From positions 27,818 through 91,817 of the forward strand of contig JAEINQ010000019.1 of NCBI GenBank assembly GCA_016342285.1: DNA of 64,000 bases, given 5' to 3'. The DNA comes from Desulfobacterales bacterium (GTDB taxonomy: Bacteria; Desulfobacterota; Desulfobacteria; Desulfobacterales; JAEINQ01). The translations under genes were made by a program, and so were the position numbers. The notes beneath the pieces are model-generated. The model was not told the DNA's origin. It ran no database searches and worked only from the letters and a program-made list of their open reading frames with translations. Positions 17,742-26,503 of this stretch are shown one piece after another; the first letter of the stretch is position 1, and each line of letters starts with the position of its first letter.

Positions 17742-17815
17742 GCGTCATGCCTGCGCAGGCAGGCATCCAGACTCTTTTGAAATCACTGGATTCCCGCCTA
17801 CGCGGGAATGACGGA
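17742..17815. repeat. dRS3-like palindromic pair (GTCATTCCCGC...GCGGGAATGAC type)
   Basis: Two imperfect arms of about 29 bases face each other. The right arm (17786-17815) contains ATTCCC-N8-GGGAAT, the form of the neisserial dRS3 unit and of similar repeats in many proteobacteria. The left arm (17742-17770) is a diverged copy with TGCCTGCGCAGGCAGGCA. Each arm can also fold on its own. Confidence 0.8.
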
Positions 17816-17904
17816 CAGTTCCTTTCAGATATATGGCCGTTCGCGGCCTGAAACCGTTTTTTACGGGGCTATCAATGTTGATGGCCCATAGAAGGTCTAT
17901 ATCT

Positions 17905-17985
17905 ACCACGGAGCACACAGTGAACACGAAGATAACAAATAGATATCATCGCCAATGTTCTGTGTTCTCAGTGATCTCTGTGGTT
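17905..17985. repeat. Nonamer (CCACGGAGC-type) facing arms
   Basis: ACCACGGAGCACACAGTGAA from 17905 faces TTCTCAGTGATCTCTGTGGT ending at 17985. It lies 30 bases before the heptosyltransferase start, so it could sit in that gene's leader. The same variant occurs at 29363-29440. With the two repeats upstream it fills the 476-base gap 17539-18014, which otherwise holds no gene I can support. Confidence 0.65.
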
Positions 17986-18014
17986 AAAGGTGTCCGAAGA
18001 AGGTTTGCCTCTTC

Positions 18015-19049
18015 ATGAACCGCTTCTTGATCATCAAGATAAGCGCCCTGGGCGATGTGGTCCTTGCCCTGCCGCATATTCAAGCCATCGCCGCCCATCA
18101 CCGGGCGGATGAACTGCACCTGGTGACCGGCCCGGCAGCGGCGAATCTCTTTGAGCACTGCCCGGGCCTTCGCGTGAAGCAGATCAACGCTAATCAACGG
18201 CTGGGCGGTGACGGCCGCTGGGGCCTGGGGCGCTGGGTCAGAGGCCAGGGTTTTGATGGGGTTTACGACCTGCAGGGCAACTCGGTCAGTAAAAAACTCG
18301 TTCGCGCCAGCGGTGCGGGCCTGCGGGTGGGAACCCAGCCCGATCCGGTCTACAACCGTTTCGCTCCGGGTCAATGGCGACGCACCATCGACCAGAACGC
18401 CTTTGACCGGCTCAACCAGACCCTGGCCGCGGCCGGGGTGCCCCAGGCGGTGCCGACCACGGGCATGGTCACCGGGCCGGCGGATACCGACCGGGTCGAG
18501 GCCTGGATGGGGGAAAAGGGGCTGACGTCAGGGCATTTTGTCGTCATGCACGCCGGATGCAACCGCCGGTGGAAGTCCAAGCGGTGGCCGGTGCGGTATT
18601 TTGTCCAACTGGCCCAAAGGCTGGATGCCGCCGGACTGCCGACGGTGTGGGCCGGCGCCCTGGAGGACGGCGAACTGAATCGGCGTCTCGCCGGTTTTGT
18701 GGGGATTGACGCCACCGGCGCCTTTACCCTGCGTCAGACCTTTGTGTTGGCCGCCCGGGCGCGGCTGGCCGTCAGCAACGATTCGTGCCCCATGCACCTT
18801 TTTGCCTTGACCGGCATTCCGGTATTCAGTTTCTTCGGCCCCACCAACTGGCAGTGGAGTCATCCGGCCGGCCAGGGCCGGCGGGTGATCCGGACCGAGG
18901 TCTCTTGCAGCCCGTGCTTTAAACCGGCCTGTCCGCCGGCCCGGGAACACGCCTGCATGGAAAGAATCACCCCCGAGGGCGTATTTGAACGAATCGCCGC
19001 CGAGATTTGCCTGCGACCGTTGGCCGGTGCGAAGGGAGAACCGCGATAA
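18015..19049 (+). CDS. GT9-family ADP-heptose:LPS heptosyltransferase
   Basis: A 344-residue GT-B enzyme of the heptosyltransferase family (WaaC/WaaF/WaaQ-like), which adds heptose from ADP-heptose to the LPS core. It starts with FLIIKISALGDVVLALP, the acceptor-side motif, then DGVYDLQGNSVSKKLV, HAGCNRRWKSKRWP as donor-binding turn, and NDSCPMHLFALTGIPVFSFFGPTN. A closing CSPCFKPACPP cysteine cluster is common in the family. GAAGAAGG lies upstream of the ATG. Its stop overlaps the next ATG by one base. Confidence 0.9.
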   Translation: MNRFLIIKISALGDVVLALPHIQAIAAHHRADELHLVTGPAAANLFEHCPGLRVKQINANQRLGGDGRWGLGRWVRGQGFDGVYDLQGNSVSKKLVRASGAGLRVGTQPDPVYNRFAPGQWRRTIDQNAFDRLNQTLAAAGVPQAVPTTGMVTGPADTDRVEAWMGEKGLTSGHFVVMHAGCNRRWKSKRWPVRYFVQLAQRLDAAGLPTVWAGALEDGELNRRLAGFVGIDATGAFTLRQTFVLAARARLAVSNDSCPMHLFALTGIPVFSFFGPTNWQWSHPAGQGRRVIRTEVSCSPCFKPACPPAREHACMERITPEGVFERIAAEICLRPLAGAKGEPR

Positions 19050-20134
19050 TGCCGACCGTTTTGTGGTGGGGGCGATGCGACCGGGACTATTCGCGAAACC
19101 GGATTGTGGCCAGGCTCTTTTCCGAACTCGGCTGGACCATCGACCACTTCCACCCGATCTCAAGCCAGCTCGGACTGGTGGAGTCATATCTGCGACGGCC
19201 CCGGCGGCCTGACCTGATCTGGGTGCCGTGCTTTCGCCAGCGGGACATGCATTCCGCCATTCACTGGGCCGGCCGATGGCAGGTTCCCCTGATCTTCGAG
19301 CCGCTGACCTCGGCTTATGAAAAGGAGGTCTACGAACGGGGGAAATGGCCGCCTGGATCGAAACAGGCCGAGAGAAGAAAACAATGGGAGTCCAACCTCT
19401 TCCTGCGTTCAGATCTGGTGGTGCTGGAAAACCCGGCCTATGCCGATTTCGTCCATGGGGAGATGGGGATTCCGAGAGAAAAACTGGGGGTGTTGTACCA
19501 GGGCGCGTTTGCCGATTTTTTCAGGCCCATGCCACCCCCGCCGGCCACGGCCCCCTTTGAGATCGCCTTTGTGGGCAGTTTCCACCCTTCCATGGGGACC
19601 GACGTCATCGTGGAGGCGGCACGTATGGCCCGGGACCTGCCCTGCACCTGGGTGCTGATCGGTGAAGGAGAGATGAAGCCGCGGGCCGTGGCAATGGCCC
19701 AGGGCCTTACCAACGTCCGGTTCGAACCGTGGATCAAATACCAGCGGCTGCCCGAGCGGCTCGCCGCGGCCCATATCCTGCTGGGCATTTTTGGTCAGAC
19801 CTACAAGACCGATTTCGTGATCCCCAACAAGGTTTTTGAGGCCATGGCCGTGGGCCGGCCGCTGATCACCCAGACGGCCAGTGCCTACTTGGAAACCATC
19901 GGCGGATCCGATGTCATCGGGTGGGTGCCGCGGGCAGACCCCCGGGCTATTGCCGAGACGGTGGGCCGGTGGCTGGAATACCCAAAAGCCCTGGGTCGGC
20001 GCGGAAAAGAGACCAAAGCGCTCTTTGATGCCCACTTCAGCTTTGAGCGTCAGCGCCATATGTTCAAGGCGTTGCTAGGCCGGGTGGGTCTATCCCAAGG
20101 TCAACCGGAAGGGATTATCGTTGATACCCGGTAG
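19049..20134 (+). CDS. GT4-type glycosyltransferase
   Basis: A 361-residue GT-B-like protein. The ATG at 19049 (TAATG overlap with the heptosyltransferase, preceded by GAAGGGAG) gives MPTVLWWGRCDRDYSRNRIV. The C-terminal half contains IAFVGSFHPSMGTDVIVEAA and VIPNKVFEAMAVGRPLITQ, the usual donor-binding region. It probably extends the core after the heptosyltransferase; donor and linkage are unknown. Confidence 0.82.
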   Translation: MPTVLWWGRCDRDYSRNRIVARLFSELGWTIDHFHPISSQLGLVESYLRRPRRPDLIWVPCFRQRDMHSAIHWAGRWQVPLIFEPLTSAYEKEVYERGKWPPGSKQAERRKQWESNLFLRSDLVVLENPAYADFVHGEMGIPREKLGVLYQGAFADFFRPMPPPPATAPFEIAFVGSFHPSMGTDVIVEAARMARDLPCTWVLIGEGEMKPRAVAMAQGLTNVRFEPWIKYQRLPERLAAAHILLGIFGQTYKTDFVIPNKVFEAMAVGRPLITQTASAYLETIGGSDVIGWVPRADPRAIAETVGRWLEYPKALGRRGKETKALFDAHFSFERQRHMFKALLGRVGLSQGQPEGIIVDTR

Positions 20135-20152
20135 AGAAAGGACAACCTGTTC

Positions 20153-21394
20153 ATGACCGAAGAAAAACGGCGATTGTGGGCCCAACGACTCGACCGGTTC
20201 TGCGTTGTGGCCGGCGCCCTGGTCCCGGTGGGCCTGGTGATCGGCAACGTCGGCTTTGAGGCCCTGGTCGCCGCCGTCGCCCTGGCCTGGATCGTCCGGT
20301 CCTGTGTGGCCCGGGACAACCCGGTGGCGCGGGTCATGGCCCATCCCCTGGCCCTTCCATGGATGGCCTGGTACGCGGTGATGGTGATCTCCGTGGCGGT
20401 TAACGGTCCGGGGTCCAAGGGATGGGCACACGATGTGGTCTTTATCCGCTATCCCCTGTTCGGGCTGGCCCTGATCGATGTCTCCGGCCGCCGGCCCCTG
20501 GCCCGGAGCCTGATCTGGGGCCTGGCCGCCGGCGTCGTCTGGGCCGCGGTCAACACCCTGGCCGCCTACGGTCTTGGCCACGATTTGATCGGAAGACCCC
20601 TGATCCGGTATACGGGCAAACTCAAGGAGGCGGCCCGGATCGCCGGCATGGCCGGCTTTGCCGCCCCTTTTTTCCTGGCCTGGGGCATCCTGGATGAAGG
20701 GCTGAGCAAAAAGGAAAAGGCGGTGATCCTGGCCCTGGGTGCCCTGGCCTTTGTCCAGGTGGTTCAGACCCATGTCAGAACCGCTCTTTTGGCCGCCACC
20801 GTGGCCGTCTTTTTTTCCACTGCCATTCTCGTTGTCCGGCGACGGGCCTTCGCTGTCGCCGCCGGGCTTTGCGCGGTTCTGGCCCTGGCCCTGGCCCTGT
20901 GGTTTTCTTTCAGCTCCAGACGGCAGCTTTCCTTCTACAGCATCTACGACCGGATCTATTACTGGAAGGTGGCCCTGGCCATGTGGATGGAGCATCCGGT
21001 GCTGGGGGTGGGGATCTCCTCCTTTCAAGACGCCTACAAGGAGATGGCCGCCTCGGGTATGATAGACGCTTTTGTCAGTCCGGACGGGCTTATTTGGGAA
21101 CAAAAAGAAGTCATGCACGCCCACAGCCTTTTTTTCATGGTGCTGGCCTGTACCGGGCTGGCCGGCCTGGCCGCATTCGGATGGCTGTTTGTCAACGCCG
21201 TGCGCGTGATTGCCCGCCACCTGGACGGGTGGGGGCTGGGGCTGGTCTCCTGGCCCGTGGCGCTGGTGGTTTTCGGACTCACCGGGTTTAACATCTACCA
21301 TAGCTGGTATCAGGCCCTGCAGGCGTTCTTTCTGGCCCTGATCGGCGTTCAGGTCTTTGAAGAAAAGAGGGCGCGGGAAGCTGATAGCTCATAG
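20153..21394 (+). CDS. O-antigen ligase (WaaL / Wzy_C family)
   Basis: A 413-residue polytopic membrane protein with about ten hydrophobic helices and a periplasmic loop near 270-330. That loop contains the family pattern in which a helix is followed by HPVLGVGISSFQ and then MHAHSLFFMVLACTGLAGL. WaaL ligases join undecaprenyl-linked polysaccharide to lipid A-core; Wzy polymerases share the fold, so ligase is inferred from its place among core genes. GAGAAAGG precedes the ATG. The last codons (ADSS and the stop) fall in a 7-base repeat. Confidence 0.83.
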   Translation: MTEEKRRLWAQRLDRFCVVAGALVPVGLVIGNVGFEALVAAVALAWIVRSCVARDNPVARVMAHPLALPWMAWYAVMVISVAVNGPGSKGWAHDVVFIRYPLFGLALIDVSGRRPLARSLIWGLAAGVVWAAVNTLAAYGLGHDLIGRPLIRYTGKLKEAARIAGMAGFAAPFFLAWGILDEGLSKKEKAVILALGALAFVQVVQTHVRTALLAATVAVFFSTAILVVRRRAFAVAAGLCAVLALALALWFSFSSRRQLSFYSIYDRIYYWKVALAMWMEHPVLGVGISSFQDAYKEMAASGMIDAFVSPDGLIWEQKEVMHAHSLFFMVLACTGLAGLAAFGWLFVNAVRVIARHLDGWGLGLVSWPVALVVFGLTGFNIYHSWYQALQAFFLALIGVQVFEEKRAREADSS

Positions 21395-21410
21395 CTAATA
21401 GCCGATAGTT
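21380..21410 (+). repeat. CTGATAG heptad repeat across the waaL-like stop codon
   Basis: Four 7-base units (CTGATAG, CTCATAG, CTAATAG, CCGATAG) run from about 21381 to 21408. The ligase stop TAG at 21392-21394 is the end of the second unit. Confidence 0.75.
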
Positions 21411-21432
21411 CCCGGTTGTGACCGGTGGTGTG

Positions 21433-21487
21433 ACCCCTTGCCGGGGCAAACCAAAGCATGGTCCTCTGGGCCAGGATTCTTTACGTC
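21433..21487 (+). repeat. Dispersed element, family A (copy 1, without a B part)
   Basis: CCCCTTGCCGGGGCAAACC, AAAGCATGGTCCTCTGGGCC and AGGATTCTTTAC match the copy at 22797-22864 closely. It ends about 35 bases before the lpxL ATG, so it would be part of that leader if the genes are co-transcribed. Confidence 0.78.
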
Positions 21488-21519
21488 AACATGCAACCCT
21501 TAAAACCAGATACCTCCCC

Positions 21520-22524
21520 ATGGCGAGTAAAACGGAAAAACTGCAATATCTCTTGATAGGCATGGCCCTGAAAGGCCTGTCGGCGATTCCCCAGGGGGTT
21601 CGTACCCGTCTTGCCGGACCCGTGGGAAGGCTCTGGTACGGCCTGGATCGATACCACCGGCGCATTGCCGAAGACAACATGCAGCGCGCCTATGCGGGCG
21701 AAATATCGGCCGGGGCCGTGGCCCGGACGGTCAGGGCCAATTTTGTCCAGACCGTCCGCATGGCCCTGGAGATTCCCTCGCTGCTCAGGCTCGACCGGAA
21801 GAATATCGACCGTTACGTCACCTTTACCGGCGAGCACCACCTGCGGTGCGCCATGGCCAGGGGGAGAGGCATCCTTTTCCTGACCGGCCACCTGGGCAAC
21901 TGGGAGATGATGTCCCTGAGCGTGCCGCTCAAATTCGGCCTTCGGATCAACGTGCTGGCCAGACCCCTGGATTTTCGCCCCCTGGACCGTGTCCTGACCG
22001 AGATCCGGAGCCGGACCGGAAACCGGATGGTGGACAAGGAAGACAGCGCCAAAGAGGTCCAGCAGCGACTCAATGCCAACCAGGCCGTCGGCATCCTGTT
22101 GGACCAGAATGCCTCATTTTACGAAGGGGTGTACGTGCCGTTTTTCAGCCGCCTGGCCTGCACCAACCGCGGACTTGCCGTTTTTGCCCTGCGTTACCGG
22201 GCCGACGTGATTCCGGTCTTCAACATCCGTGAGCCCGACGGGCGATACCGGGTCATCTTCGAGGCGCCGCTGACGGTCATTCGAACGGGCAATGTCCGGC
22301 GCGACATCGTGGAGAACACCGAGGTTTTCAACCGGGTCATCGAAAAATTCGTGCGAAGGGCGCCGGAGCAGTGGTTCTGGGTGCACCGGCGATGGCGGAT
22401 CAAAAAAATTCCCCAAAGCGTCCGCGGCAAAGTGATGAGCCTGTCTTCGTGCCCCATCGCGGACGAGCACTTTTACGACGACACGCCCGATCCGGAGAAA
22501 ATGAACCGGGCAAAGACCGTGTAA
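21520..22524 (+). CDS. lpxL: Lipid A late acyltransferase (LpxL/LpxM family)
   Basis: A 334-residue inner-membrane acyltransferase that adds a secondary acyl chain to lipid A. One N-terminal hydrophobic stretch is followed by the HX4E catalytic motif H124-LGNW-E129, then GILLDQNASFYEGVYVPFF and EQWFWVHRRWR, diagnostic for the family. The ATG at 21520 gives the family-like MASKTEKLQYLLIGMALKGL; no clear ribosome site is seen because upstream DNA is a family A element. LpxL versus LpxM cannot be told apart here. Confidence 0.9.
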   Translation: MASKTEKLQYLLIGMALKGLSAIPQGVRTRLAGPVGRLWYGLDRYHRRIAEDNMQRAYAGEISAGAVARTVRANFVQTVRMALEIPSLLRLDRKNIDRYVTFTGEHHLRCAMARGRGILFLTGHLGNWEMMSLSVPLKFGLRINVLARPLDFRPLDRVLTEIRSRTGNRMVDKEDSAKEVQQRLNANQAVGILLDQNASFYEGVYVPFFSRLACTNRGLAVFALRYRADVIPVFNIREPDGRYRVIFEAPLTVIRTGNVRRDIVENTEVFNRVIEKFVRRAPEQWFWVHRRWRIKKIPQSVRGKVMSLSSCPIADEHFYDDTPDPEKMNRAKTV

Positions 22525-22600
22525 CGCTGATATTTATGGGCGGGGAACGGGTCTGCCGTTGTCGCGGGAAACAGGCCGAATGAATTTTCAATTCAAAGTA

Positions 22601-22920
22601 GGAATCCACGTCCTTTGGGCGTGGTCAGAGAAAACTGGCTATGCTGAGACCGCTTTGTTGCCAGTGACTAAAGTGAACTAAAGTTTAGAGTGAGCTAAAG
22701 TTAAGGCATTCTGCCCATTATAAAAAAATGGTGGAGCGTAGAGCGACTCCTCAACTTTAGTCACTTTAGCTCACTTTAGTCACTCCACACTGATATGGGG
22801 TCGGTAACCCAGCCCCTTCGAGGGGCAATCCAAAGCATGGTCCTCCGGGCCAGGATTCTTTACTTGGGCATTGATAATTGGATGTTGAATCTTCGCCCCC
22901 TTTCAGGGGCGCCAACTGAA
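22601..22920 (+). repeat. Composite dispersed element B-hairpin-A-C (copy 3)
   Basis: The 465-base gap between lpxL and the next gene is filled by a nested array. It holds B (22601-22696, GGAATCCACG...GCGTGGTCAGAG), then facing arms built of TAAAGTGA-like units (22663-22700 against 22752-22786), then A (22797-22864, ending AGGATTCTTTAC), then a partial C (22866-22920). A CACGTCCTTTGGGCGTG hairpin opens the B part. No gene is seen. Confidence 0.78.
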
Positions 22921-22989
22921 TCTTTGTGCGCTTTGTGTCTCGTGGTTTGCACGCTTTTTTAGAGCGCAGACAAAACGGTGCTTGCCAAC

Positions 22990-24531
22990 ATGCGAATTGA
23001 ACTCGATCGAATGATCCAGGAAAAGCCGGCCACCCTCTTTTGGGGCTTTGTCCTGCTGCATGCGACCTTCTGGACCCTGCTGCCCGCCGTGGTCAATCCC
23101 AACCTGCCCCTGGACGTCATCGAAGGCCTGGCCTGGGGGCATGAGTGGCAGTGGGGGTATCACAAGCACCCGCCCATCAAGCCCTGGTTTATCGAAACCG
23201 CGGCGTTTTTGTCCGGCCGGGGGGACTGGGCCCAGTACCTGCTCAGCCAGGTCTGCATCGTGACGGCATTTTTTGCCATGTGGCGACTGGCCGCGGATTT
23301 TCTGCGACCGTCCCTGGCACTGATTTCGGTGCTTCTCCTGGAGGGGATTTACTACCACAACTACACCAGTCCGGAATTCAACGTGAATGTGGCCCAGTTG
23401 CCGTTCTGGGCACTGACCCTGTTCTTTGTCTGGCGCGGGGTGAACCGGGGGGGCATGAAGGCCTGGATTCCGGCGGGCCTCTTCATCGGGCTCGGGTTTT
23501 TGTCCAAGTACATCTTTCTCTTTCTGGCCTTTGCCATCATCATCATGATTGTTTGCGTCCGGCCGTTTCGGGCCTGTCTGAAAACCCCGGGACCCTATGT
23601 GGCTGCCGCCCTGGCCCTTGCCGTGGTTGCGCCCCATCTGCTCTGGGTGGTAGAAAACGATTTTATCACCATTTCCTACGGCATGGCCCGGGTTCACGCC
23701 GACAGCGGGTTTTTCGGCAACCACCTCTATTACCCGATGAAATTTCTCGTCGGCCAGTCGCTGATCCTGATCCCCTGTCTGATCTTGCTCCTGACCTTGA
23801 AAGACGGCGGGACGCCGGTTGGGGTCGGACCCGATCGAATCGCCAGGAGCCGTTTTCTCCTCTTTCTCAGCTTCGGCCCGCCGCTGATCATGGTGACCCT
23901 GGCCGGCGTTTTTGGATGGAAACTGCGTTCCATGTGGGGGACGCCGCTTTTCCTGATTTCCGGCCTGGCCCTGGTCTATTTTTTCCAGCACCGGCTGTCG
24001 GTGAAAGACACGAGGCGGTTTGCCGTCACCTGGACGGTTTTTTTCCTGCTCTCCCTGATCGCCTACGGCGGCGTGACCCTGGTGGGCCCGTCCTTTACCG
24101 GCCGCGCCAAGAAAACCCAGTTTCCCGGCGAGCAACTGGCCCTGGAGGTCGGCCAAAGGTGGCAACGCCATTTTAACAGCCCGGCGGAAACGGTTATCGG
24201 AATGTTCTGGTACGCGGGCAACATCGCCTATCACACCCCAAACCGGCCGAGCGTCTTTATCGATGCCGACCCGAAAAAATCCCCCTGGATCAACCTGGCC
24301 ACAATCCGTCGACACGGGGCCATCGTGGTGGGCGAAACCCGGGAGGAGGCATACGGCTACGTGCCCCAAGGGGTCGGGCCGGTAATCGACGCCGGGGAGG
24401 TCTCCCTGCCGTTTGTGTATTGGCGTGATCTGCCGCCGCTGAAACTCTACCTTCTCTTCATTGGGCCTGAGGAAAACCAGATGCGTCTTAACCACACCGA
24501 CATGCCCGGAAAAGAAAGCAGCCAATCATGA
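22990..24531 (+). CDS. GT39-family membrane glycosyltransferase (second copy)
   Basis: A 513-residue polytopic protein of the ArnT/PMT superfamily. Near the N terminus, NLPLDVIEGLAWGHEWQWGY and KHPPIKPW match the periplasmic loop that carries the acidic catalytic residues. Eight to ten helices follow, then a soluble tail. ATG 22990 is preferred over GTG 22978. The stop overlaps the GT2 gene (ATGA), so a polyprenyl-phosphate sugar made by that partner may be its donor; this is inference from coupling and family. Confidence 0.83.
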   Translation: MRIELDRMIQEKPATLFWGFVLLHATFWTLLPAVVNPNLPLDVIEGLAWGHEWQWGYHKHPPIKPWFIETAAFLSGRGDWAQYLLSQVCIVTAFFAMWRLAADFLRPSLALISVLLLEGIYYHNYTSPEFNVNVAQLPFWALTLFFVWRGVNRGGMKAWIPAGLFIGLGFLSKYIFLFLAFAIIIMIVCVRPFRACLKTPGPYVAAALALAVVAPHLLWVVENDFITISYGMARVHADSGFFGNHLYYPMKFLVGQSLILIPCLILLLTLKDGGTPVGVGPDRIARSRFLLFLSFGPPLIMVTLAGVFGWKLRSMWGTPLFLISGLALVYFFQHRLSVKDTRRFAVTWTVFFLLSLIAYGGVTLVGPSFTGRAKKTQFPGEQLALEVGQRWQRHFNSPAETVIGMFWYAGNIAYHTPNRPSVFIDADPKKSPWINLATIRRHGAIVVGETREEAYGYVPQGVGPVIDAGEVSLPFVYWRDLPPLKLYLLFIGPEENQMRLNHTDMPGKESSQS

Positions 24532-25487
24532 CCCAATGCTGTATCATCATGCCGCTATACAACGACTGGCCGTCCGCGGAAAAGCTGATTGGAGACATCG
24601 ACCGGGTGATCGCCGGCTGGGACCGAGACGTCACCGTGCTGGTGATCAATGACGGGTCCCGGGAAAGGCTCGCCGAGCCGGCCGATCTGGGCAATGACTG
24701 CCGCCATGTCCGGACCCTTTCCATCGTGGAACTGGTTTGCAACCAGGGGCATCAGCGGGCCATCGCCATCGGTCTGGCTTACGCCCAAAGCCTTGAATGC
24801 TTCGAATCGGTGTTTGTCATGGATAGCGACGGAGAAGATCCGCCGGATGAACTGAACCTGCTGCGCGAGGCCGGCCGTCGTTTCCCCGAGGCCATCATCA
24901 CCGCCGACCGGGTCAGCCGATCGGAAGGGTGGCTTTTCCGATGCTGTTACTGGTGTTACAAGCTTTTGTTTCGAATGCTCACCGGGGTCAGCATCCGGTT
25001 CGGCAATTTTTGCCATATCCCGGCGGGGCTTCTCGACCTGCTGGTCCACTATCCCGAACTGTGGAACAGCCTTTCCGGGTGTATCAAAAAATCCGGCCTG
25101 CCCAGAGAAGGGATTGACTCCCATCGCGGCAAACGGTATTTCGGACCGTCCAAAATGAGCTTTGTCTCCCTGGTGCTGCACGGGCTATCCGCGATTTCGG
25201 TATTCAAGGAGGCCATGCTGTTGCGGGTGCTGCTCTTTTTTGCGCCGGTAACGGCCGTGGCCGGTGTTGCGGCGGCGGTTTCCGGGGCAACTGTTTTCCA
25301 GGGCGGGGCTTCGGCGGGCGTAGCTCCGGCCCTGCTCCTGTCGGCCGGGCTCTTTTTCGCCCTGGCTCAAGTCGATGCCATTTTGTTTCTGCTGCTGATC
25401 CACCGTCTCTCCAATCGGGCGGTTCGGGTTCAGGGCCCGGCCCTTTTCTGGCGCGACTACGTCAAGGCCGTGACCCGGGTTTTATGA
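24528..25487 (+). CDS. Family 2 glycosyltransferase with C-terminal membrane helices (DPM1/GtrB-like)
   Basis: A 319-residue protein: GT-A domain with IIMPLYNDW, VINDGS and the DSDGEDPPDEL metal-binding region, followed from about residue 225 by two hydrophobic helices. This layout is that of polyprenyl-phosphate sugar synthases such as GtrB and ArnC. It is translationally coupled to the preceding GT39 gene, which forms a likely donor-synthase plus transferase pair. Confidence 0.84.
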   Translation: MTQCCIIMPLYNDWPSAEKLIGDIDRVIAGWDRDVTVLVINDGSRERLAEPADLGNDCRHVRTLSIVELVCNQGHQRAIAIGLAYAQSLECFESVFVMDSDGEDPPDELNLLREAGRRFPEAIITADRVSRSEGWLFRCCYWCYKLLFRMLTGVSIRFGNFCHIPAGLLDLLVHYPELWNSLSGCIKKSGLPREGIDSHRGKRYFGPSKMSFVSLVLHGLSAISVFKEAMLLRVLLFFAPVTAVAGVAAAVSGATVFQGGASAGVAPALLLSAGLFFALAQVDAILFLLLIHRLSNRAVRVQGPALFWRDYVKAVTRVL

Positions 25488-25489
25488 AA

Positions 25490-25530
25490 ACCGGGGCAAA
25501 GCTTTCACGAGGGTGTGGATTCTTTACTTT
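25490..25530 (+). repeat. Partial family A element
   Basis: The ACCGGGGCAAAG and GGATTCTTTAC boxes of family A are present with the middle shortened. The rest of the 273-base gap (25488-25760) is AT-richer and shows no convincing gene. Confidence 0.5.
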
Positions 25531-25760
25531 AACCGGACTTTATTCTACATTGTCTGTCAGTAGGATCTAAGACGTTTTAAATTTCGAAATAAAGTAAAGA
25601 AACCATTTCCACAGGATGTGCTTTGGGTTACATCTGGAAAGGGCTGTCTTTGGATGCTCGAAGTTTGAAGTGCCTTGCCGACAAGTCTATCGGCATGGAT
25701 AATCAACTCCGACCACGTCTACAAAATGTGGATTACAACCACGAATTGAAGGAGGCAACG

Positions 25761-25940
25761 GTGGCAATCAGCCGGGAACTGCTGGACATATTGGCCTGCC
25801 CCAAGTGCAAGGGGGAGATTTACCTAAACGAAGCCCAGGACGGGTTGATCTGCGATGCCTGCCGGCTCCTCTACGAGATTCGAGACGATATTCCCATCAT
25901 GCTCATTGACGAGGCCAAACCCCTGGACGCGTCGCGCTGA
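25761..25940 (+). CDS. Trm112-like zinc-binding small protein
   Basis: A 59-residue protein of the Trm112/YcaR family: MAISRELLDILACPKCKGE with Cys pairs at 13/16 and 31/34 and the closing DDIPIMLIDEA. The start is GTG at 25761, chosen because AAGGAGG lies just upstream and the family begins here; an open frame extends 46 codons further without similarity. Such proteins bind zinc and, in eukaryotes, activate methyltransferases; the bacterial role is uncertain. In many proteobacteria the gene neighbours lipid A genes, as here. Confidence 0.85.
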   Translation: MAISRELLDILACPKCKGEIYLNEAQDGLICDACRLLYEIRDDIPIMLIDEAKPLDASR

Positions 25941-25951
25941 CGTTTCTAGAT

Positions 25952-26503
25952 ATGAGCCGTCCACTGCCATCCGTACCGGTTAAACTGATCATCGGTGTTT
26001 TTACGGCCGACCGGTCACGGGTGCCCGTTGTCGCTGAAGCGCTGGCCGACCGGTTCGGCCGGCCGGACATGGTCAGTCCCTGGTTTGCCTTTGACGAGAC
26101 CGTCTATTACCGCCGGGAAATGGGCTTCCCGCTGGTCCGAAGAATTTTTGCCTTTGAACGCCTGATTGATCCCGGCCGTCTGGCTGACATCAAGATGGCC
26201 ACCAATGCCATGGAGATTGCCCATGGTGATGGGGGCAAGCGTCGGGTTAACATCGATCCGGGATATCTGGCCCGTTCGCGTTTCGTTCTGGCCACCGGCA
26301 AGGATTTTGCCCACCGGATTTACCTCGATCATGGGATCTACGCCGATTTGACCCTGATCTATGCTCAGGGAGGGTTTCAACGGCTGCCGTGGACCTATCC
26401 GGACTACGGCGGGCCGTCGATGATGAACTACCTGGAAAAGGTTCGGCGTAAATATCTAAACGATCTAAAGACCGGCCATCCGGCCGAGGAAATGAAACCA
26501 TGA
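25952..26503 (+). CDS. DUF4416 family protein
   Basis: A 183-residue soluble protein of unknown function. Features are PVKLIIGVFTADRS at the N terminus, FDETVYYRREMGFPLVRRI, a central IKMATNAMEIAHGDGGKRRVNIDPGYL and the end PDYGGPSMMNYLEKVRRKYL. It is known from Desulfobacterota-like and related genomes. Its stop overlaps the yicC ATG (ATGA), which argues for co-translation with an RNA-related protein. Confidence 0.8.
   Translation: MSRPLPSVPVKLIIGVFTADRSRVPVVAEALADRFGRPDMVSPWFAFDETVYYRREMGFPLVRRIFAFERLIDPGRLADIKMATNAMEIAHGDGGKRRVNIDPGYLARSRFVLATGKDFAHRIYLDHGIYADLTLIYAQGGFQRLPWTYPDYGGPSMMNYLEKVRRKYLNDLKTGHPAEEMKP

Noticed and set aside
22903..24525. 540-codon open frame on the minus strand
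   Set aside because: It is antisense to the GT39 gene, Gln/Gly/Pro-rich and without any motif, as expected for a shadow frame in GC-rich DNA.
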